Part shown: positions 6,701 to 9,442 of the stretch, piece by piece
Position numbering within the stretch: the stretch's first letter is position 1
Layout: the number at the start of each line of letters is the position of its first letter
Assembly (NCBI GenBank): GCA_937859895.1
Contig: CALMAV010000205.1
Location: 1,986 to 11,427 of the forward strand
DNA from: an uncultured Bryobacterales bacterium
Lineage (GTDB): Bacteria > Acidobacteriota > Terriglobia > Bryobacterales > Bryobacteraceae
DNA length: 9,442 bases
Direction of reading: 5' to 3'
Translations under genes and position numbers: made by a program
The notes under the pieces: model-generated
The model's input: the letters and a program-made list of their open reading frames with translations, nothing else
The model's database searches: none
Told to the model about the DNA's origin: nothing

Positions 6701-7242
6701 AGATTCCTTTTGGTCGCGGACGTAGGTTTGGTCATGATACTAACCGCATCGTTGATGCTGTTGCTGGTGGTTGGGATTTGGCGGGAGTTACTGTGTTCTA
6801 TAGCGGACTTCCCTTCACTCCGAACCTTGCTGATGTCGGTACTGCAGCACGGCCTGATGTCGGCCCTAGCGGTCGTCCGAGCATTGGAACCGGTAGCCCT
6901 TATGCTACGAACCCGAACCGAAATAATTGGTTGGCATCCGGACCAAACGGCGGGTTAAGTCCTGCATTTTTGATCCCTGCCGACAATACCTTCGGTAATT
7001 ACGGCTTCAACACGCTTCGTGGTCCGATCTTTATTAATCAGGATGTAAACCTATCTAAGAGCTTTGCCCTTACAGAACGCCTAAGGTATACGCTCCGTGG
7101 AGAGGCTTACAATATCTTCAATCACACGAATCTCGGACTTCCGAGCGGGAACGTGAACGGTTCAAATCCAGGCCAGATTACTGGCATTGCATTCGGCTCA
7201 ACTATGCGCCGCTTGCAGTTCGCTATGCGCCTGGATTTCTAA
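3778..7242 (+). CDS. TonB-dependent receptor with N-terminal carboxypeptidase-regulatory-like domain (Oar-like)
   Basis: This is a 1154-aa outer-membrane receptor, the usual size for the acidobacterial Oar-like family. The signal peptide is residues 1-28 (basic NKR, hydrophobic FIFAIAILLG, cleavage ATA/QQ). Residues ~33-118 form a carboxypeptidase-regulatory-like Ig-type domain (GTVTDATGGAVANAKVTI, SGNYERNQLLPSLYSITVEAPGF). Residues ~130-250 are the plug (LPSLGRNAQAYELLTPG; YDAEFGYVAAGIVNASTKSG). The remainder is the beta-barrel, rich in aromatic, Asn and Gly residues, ending in the C-terminal strand LQFAMRLDF with the terminal Phe expected for BAM-dependent insertion. The family imports oligosaccharides, peptides or metal chelates using TonB/ExbBD energy, and the substrate cannot be read from sequence. 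No SusD-like partner is in the window. The only cysteines are two C-x-C pairs (567/569 and 906/908). Codons end in T or A more often than in the neighbouring genes. Confidence 0.93.
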   Translation: MVSLNKRFSLSFIFAIAILLGAADHATAQQVFGRIFGTVTDATGGAVANAKVTITDQNKNTSFDVTSNESGNYERNQLLPSLYSITVEAPGFSKQQFKDIRVEVDNAARVDSTLQPGNVTSTVEVTAAAPTLQADRADVATTFTAQQLIDLPSLGRNAQAYELLTPGTQRIGFAHASSEDPQGSAQIAINGQHFSSTGYQLDGTVNQDPILGIEVINPNIDALAEQKISSQDYDAEFGYVAAGIVNASTKSGSNQLHFSAFDYLRNNSPGFTTSARDPFAEPNGALPYKQNQFGGSIGGKIIKDKLFFFGDAELIRLAQTGSVLTTVLTQAARNGDFSSYLGTPVLNSSNSQILVRDTAGNTVPLRQNMIFDPTTGNPTTGQGRLAYANNQIPTSQLSKQAQGLLNAYLPLPNVAVANPLIPNYAASGALSRTANKWDTRIDYFQNEKTSFYGRYSNHQFTQSAVGAFGNEAGGPAFNGVNFAGNAFARNQSYSIGTTHSFGPTFINEFRFGYMRYNVQTTPNGVGTQPAAALGIAGVNLDNYFTSGLPYFNLNQTSLGYSLGANQCNCPLTEDEGQYQFTDNIVKISGNHNFKFGADIRYAKNLRVPSDSHRAGEFTFSNADTGFVPVGAEAATQGLNFATFLRGDVTAFNRYVSTTTNASEHQRRQFYYGQDTWRATSKLTITIGLRWELVFPEEVNGAGNGAELDLRTGLENVFGVGNVSTHGYQNMNWLNFAPRLGIAYQLNPKTVVRAGYGWSYGLGTFGATFGHNVTQNPPVLTNQQINPSQSFGSVFTLAGGPPPPASIVVPSNGQFLLPNGINGKARPLDIRMPRTEAYNLTVERQIAPDTSVSVAYVGNVGRHVAPGSGDGYNINVNQPYFAPGVPLDQRRPYYAAYGWTQGIDFYCMCNTNFYNSLQVQLNRRFKAGYGVQASYTFQDAVSDNSDPYTLLYNRALGRGRENAISDHALTIAQNYQIPFGRGRRFGHDTNRIVDAVAGGWDLAGVTVFYSGLPFTPNLADVGTAARPDVGPSGRPSIGTGSPYATNPNRNNWLASGPNGGLSPAFLIPADNTFGNYGFNTLRGPIFINQDVNLSKSFALTERLRYTLRGEAYNIFNHTNLGLPSGNVNGSNPGQITGIAFGSTMRRLQFAMRLDF

Positions 7243-7264
7243 GTCGACCTAGTTATACCTAAGA

Positions 7265-7296
7265 AGAAGGGGGGAGCGGAAACGCTCCCCCCTTCT
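7265..7296 (+). terminator. Strong GAAA-capped hairpin, terminator of the TonB receptor gene
   Basis: A perfect 14-bp stem (7265-7278 with 7283-7296, six consecutive G-C pairs in its middle) closes on a GAAA tetraloop, starting 22 bases after the receptor's TAA. The plus-strand continuation CGTATTTC has only a short T run, while the minus-strand continuation (TCTTCTTAGG) is more T-rich, so it may act in both directions. Its position between the receptor and the Uma2 gene supports separate transcription units. Confidence 0.75.
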
Positions 7297-7329
7297 CGTA
7301 TTTCAGGTCAGCACTCGTACGATAGTTAT

Positions 7330-7944
7330 ATGGCGACTCAACCAAAGCACTACATCTCACTTCAGGAATACCTGGAGCAGGAGGAAACCGCCCTTGATCG
7401 TCACGAATACTTTGATGGTGAAGTCTTTGCCATGGCTGGCGCAACGCCAGAGCGCGGGCTGATTTCCACAAATATAGTTGCTGAAGCCAGACCTCAGCTG
7501 CGTAAACTCGGTTGCCTGATTCGCGGATCAGATATGCGCATTCGAACCTCGCCAACTGGTCTCTACAGCTACTCAGATGCGGTAATCTCCAGCAAGCCAG
7601 AGATGTTTGACGGAAGTACGCTGCTTAATCCAATTGTGATTGTCGAAGTCCTGTCAGAGAGCACTCAAGATTGTGACCGAGGTGGGAAATTCGAGCGTTA
7701 TCGCCAGATTCCTTCGTTCCAAGAGTATTTGATCGTGGCCCAAGATCGCATCTATGTTGAACATCACGTTCGACAGGGATCAGTGGATCAGCCAGCCTGG
7801 AGGATGCGGGAGTGTACTAACATCGCAGATACGATTACCCTTAGTACAGTCAATGTCTCGCTGCCGCTTGCATCCATCTACGCAGATGTCAGCTTGCCGG
7901 TTACTTCGGAGGCTGTCCCTCAACCGCAGTTATCACCCGATTAA
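7330..7944 (+). CDS. Uma2 family (DUF820) putative endonuclease
   Basis: This is a 204-aa protein of the Uma2/DUF820 family, which has a restriction-endonuclease-like PD-(D/E)xK fold and a usual length of 180-210 aa. It opens with ISLQEYLEQE (family 'ytxeeYlxlE'), then HEYFDGEVFAM (E31), then the family's middle strand with D83 (YSYSDAVI, normally YPD), then IVIVEVLSEST (E106, normally EVLSpST), then DRGGKFERYRQIPSFQEYLIV (K120, normally D-xx-xK-xxxYxxxp-vxeYwiv). Two usual residues differ: the Pro before D83 is Ser, and the His after the GA(T/S)PE motif is Arg (R42). The C-terminal ~60 residues are less conserved. ATG 7330 fits the family's N terminus, but no good Shine-Dalgarno precedes it. 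Biological function is unclear for the whole family. Members are numerous in cyanobacteria, Acidobacteriota and Planctomycetota and often mobile. The gene overlaps the convergent CRTAC1 gene by 44 bases. Confidence 0.85.
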   Translation: MATQPKHYISLQEYLEQEETALDRHEYFDGEVFAMAGATPERGLISTNIVAEARPQLRKLGCLIRGSDMRIRTSPTGLYSYSDAVISSKPEMFDGSTLLNPIVIVEVLSESTQDCDRGGKFERYRQIPSFQEYLIVAQDRIYVEHHVRQGSVDQPAWRMRECTNIADTITLSTVNVSLPLASIYADVSLPVTSEAVPQPQLSPD

Positions 7945-9442
7945 CAGTGAGCCTTTCAGCCCTATCCACCTGTCCGCCTGGCCAATGAATCTCCAGGTCA
8001 ACTGTCTTCGATGTTGCGCAACCAAAATGTACCCGTAAGTCACTCTGTGAGATATAGCTTCCGCCGCTCCGAACTTCGTCCATCTGCCGGTGCTCACCTT
8101 CCGGCTTGCAGTAAATCCGGGCACCAATGCCTGAGCGGTTCGACTTTGTCCCGACTGTCTTCACTTTTACCCAGTTGTTCTTCAGCGTACTGTCGCAGCG
8201 CAGCAACTGCGGAACATCGTTAACGCAGTTCACGGCAATGTCAAGGTCGCCGTCATTATCGAAGTCGCCTATGGCGCAGCCCCGCCCTGGCACGGGTTCC
8301 TGAATACCAGGGCCAGCTTCGAGCGACACGTCTGTAAACTTTCCATTCCCGTCGTTGCGATACAGCACCTTGCGTTCGCGATAACCCGACTCGCTGGCCT
8401 TCTCCCGTACCTCCGGATAGACGTGCCCGTTACAGGTGAGGATGTCCGGCCAGCCATCGTTATTGAAATCGAGAAACGTCGCGCCCCAACCTAGAAAGCG
8501 CGTATTGCGCCCGAGCCCTGCCTGGAACGTCATGTCCTCAAAGTTGCCATCGCCCAAGTTCTTATAAAGGCTGGAAGTATCACCCGCGAAGTTGGTCTTA
8601 AAAATTGCCAGCTTGCCATTTCCAAACGCATCTGCTGCCGAGACGCCCATGCCTGCTTGCGTCTTTCCATCTGCTCCGAAAGCCACGCCAGCTTCTAAAG
8701 CAATGTCAGTGAACGTGCCGTCGTGATTGTTCTTGAACAGTGCCGAAGGCTGGGAGTCGTCTGCCACGTAGATATCCGGCCAACCATCATCGTCAAAATC
8801 GCCTACCAGCACGCCCAGTCCGTATGTGCCTTGCTTTTTGAGGATGCCAGCCTTCTCCGAAACATCGGTAAAGGTGCCGTCTCCGTTGTTGTGAAAAAGA
8901 ATATCCTTGCCACCCTGCAGCCCGGGAGGTCCGCAAGCAACCACTAATCCCTCGTAGAGACACGGCCCGCTTTCCGGCAGCGGCGCAGTTTTTGGATCGA
9001 AGTCGATGTAGTTGGCAACGTACAGGTCCAGGTGCCCGTCGCGATTGTAATCGAGAAACGCGCATCCAGTATTCCAACGTTTAAGTCCCGTGGTGGTGCG
9101 TGTGGTTACTCCGGCCTTAGCCGCCACATCGGTGAAGGTGCCATCGCCGTTGTTGCGATAGAGCGAACAATCGCCCCAGTAGCTGACGAACAAGTCCTCA
9201 TGCCCGTCGTTGTTATAGTCACCCGCACAGACGCCCTGACCCCAGCCAAACCGCCCGACGCCAGCCTTCACCGTCACGTCGGTAAAGGTGCCATCCCGAT
9301 TGTTCTTGTATAGGCGGCTGATTGGCTCCTTGCCCTTGGGAAACGTTGTCTCGAAGCGTGAGCCGTTCACGAAAAACAGGTCGAGCCAGCCGTCGTTGTC
9401 ATAGTCGATAAAGGCAACGCCGCAGCCCGTTGTCTCCAACAA
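7901..9442 (-). CDS. CRTAC1-family FG-GAP/VCBS beta-propeller with C-terminal ASPIC/UnbV domain (5' end outside window)
   Basis: 513 residues are visible. The gene enters from the right edge without a credible start: the first codon is TTG in the middle of a conserved ETTGCGVAFIDYDNDG segment, so the N terminus, including any signal peptide, lies outside. FG-GAP/VCBS-type repeats carry Ca2+-binding D-x-(D/N)-x-DG-x-x-D loops at residues 13-21, 75-83, 131-139, 215-223, 325-333 and 393-401. A seventh, degenerate copy is at ~271-278 (DAFGNGKL). Together these suggest a seven-bladed propeller. Each loop alternates with an NNGDGTFTDV-like turn. C161 and C170 within GPCLYEGLVVACGPPGL are a recurring family feature. 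Residues ~438-508 are the ASPIC/UnbV domain (GIGARIYC, SGGSYISQSDLRVHFG, VDLEIHWPGG). The family is secreted and thought to bind carbohydrates or matrix through calcium. The role here is not known. Confidence 0.9.
   Translation of the reverse strand: MLETTGCGVAFIDYDNDGWLDLFFVNGSRFETTFPKGKEPISRLYKNNRDGTFTDVTVKAGVGRFGWGQGVCAGDYNNDGHEDLFVSYWGDCSLYRNNGDGTFTDVAAKAGVTTRTTTGLKRWNTGCAFLDYNRDGHLDLYVANYIDFDPKTAPLPESGPCLYEGLVVACGPPGLQGGKDILFHNNGDGTFTDVSEKAGILKKQGTYGLGVLVGDFDDDGWPDIYVADDSQPSALFKNNHDGTFTDIALEAGVAFGADGKTQAGMGVSAADAFGNGKLAIFKTNFAGDTSSLYKNLGDGNFEDMTFQAGLGRNTRFLGWGATFLDFNNDGWPDILTCNGHVYPEVREKASESGYRERKVLYRNDGNGKFTDVSLEAGPGIQEPVPGRGCAIGDFDNDGDLDIAVNCVNDVPQLLRCDSTLKNNWVKVKTVGTKSNRSGIGARIYCKPEGEHRQMDEVRSGGSYISQSDLRVHFGCATSKTVDLEIHWPGGQVDRAERLTVNRVITAVEGQPPK
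8330..9314. repeat. Internal DNA repeats encoding the NNGDGTFTDV-type turns
   Basis: Short similar segments reading roughly 'cGGTaAAGGTGCCaTC..' on the plus strand, followed by a 'GTTGTT' element, recur within the CRTAC1 gene near 8333, 8703, 8865, 9131 and 9280. They encode the (N)N-x-DGTFTDV turns of successive propeller blades. They are protein-level repeats that retain DNA similarity, spaced about 150-370 bp apart, not a separate mobile repeat. Confidence 0.6.

Noticed and set aside
8330..9314. Repeated segments as a CRISPR array or mobile repeat
   Set aside because: Spacing is irregular and the units are coding, each corresponding to a propeller-blade turn. They are protein repeats.
7901..9442. 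Plus-strand open frames lying opposite the CRTAC1 gene
   Set aside because: They are shadows: the minus-strand frame has continuous propeller and ASPIC/UnbV motifs, and the plus-strand peptides show no family features.
1..9442. A defence island or novel multi-gene system built around the DUF433/DUF5615 and Uma2 genes
   Set aside because: These genes are far apart in separate transcription units, with no other defence-type gene, integrase, transposase or attachment repeat between or around them.

Overview
The window looks like a stretch of an Acidobacteriota chromosome (Terriglobia/Solibacter-like). This is inferred from gene content, not from a marker gene. The key clues are a ~1,150-residue TonB-dependent receptor with an N-terminal carboxypeptidase-regulatory-like domain (Oar-like), a CRTAC1-type FG-GAP/VCBS plus ASPIC/UnbV protein, secreted TPR proteins and a secreted cytochrome c/copper monooxygenase/TPR fusion. 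These combinations are expanded in that phylum. No rRNA, tRNA, IS element, CRISPR array or prophage was seen.

Layout, left to right. (1) The 3' end of an unrecognised gene (3-206, +) runs with a 1-nt gap into a secreted 630-aa protein (208-2100, +) that joins a c-type cytochrome, a PHM-like two-copper monooxygenase core and five TPRs. (2) A DUF433/DUF5615 toxin-antitoxin-like pair (2160-2396 and 2380-2721, +) has overlapping reading frames. (3) A secreted or periplasmic TPR protein follows on the minus strand (2740-3594). (4) A 183-bp divergent intergenic region carries a leader hairpin and leads into the large TonB-dependent receptor (3778-7242, +). This receptor ends at a strong GNRA-capped hairpin. 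(5) A Uma2-family (PD-(D/E)xK-like) gene (7330-7944, +) converges with, and overlaps by 44 nt, the 3' end of a CRTAC1-family gene on the minus strand (7901 to beyond 9442). The 5' end of that gene lies outside the window.

Most of the large genes encode exported proteins: an outer-membrane receptor, a periplasmic or extracellular redox enzyme, a TPR scaffold and a secreted beta-propeller. This suggests a locus concerned with the cell envelope and nutrient acquisition, into which two small mobile-type gene sets (DUF433/DUF5615 and Uma2) have been inserted between transcription units. The orientations show at least four separate transcription units, so joint function is only a hypothesis. The items most worth a second look are the cytochrome/copper-monooxygenase/TPR fusion with all six predicted copper ligands present, the two Cys-x-Cys pairs that are the only cysteines of the receptor, and the hairpin just ahead of the receptor's ribosome binding site. 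I found no convincing previously undescribed multi-gene system.
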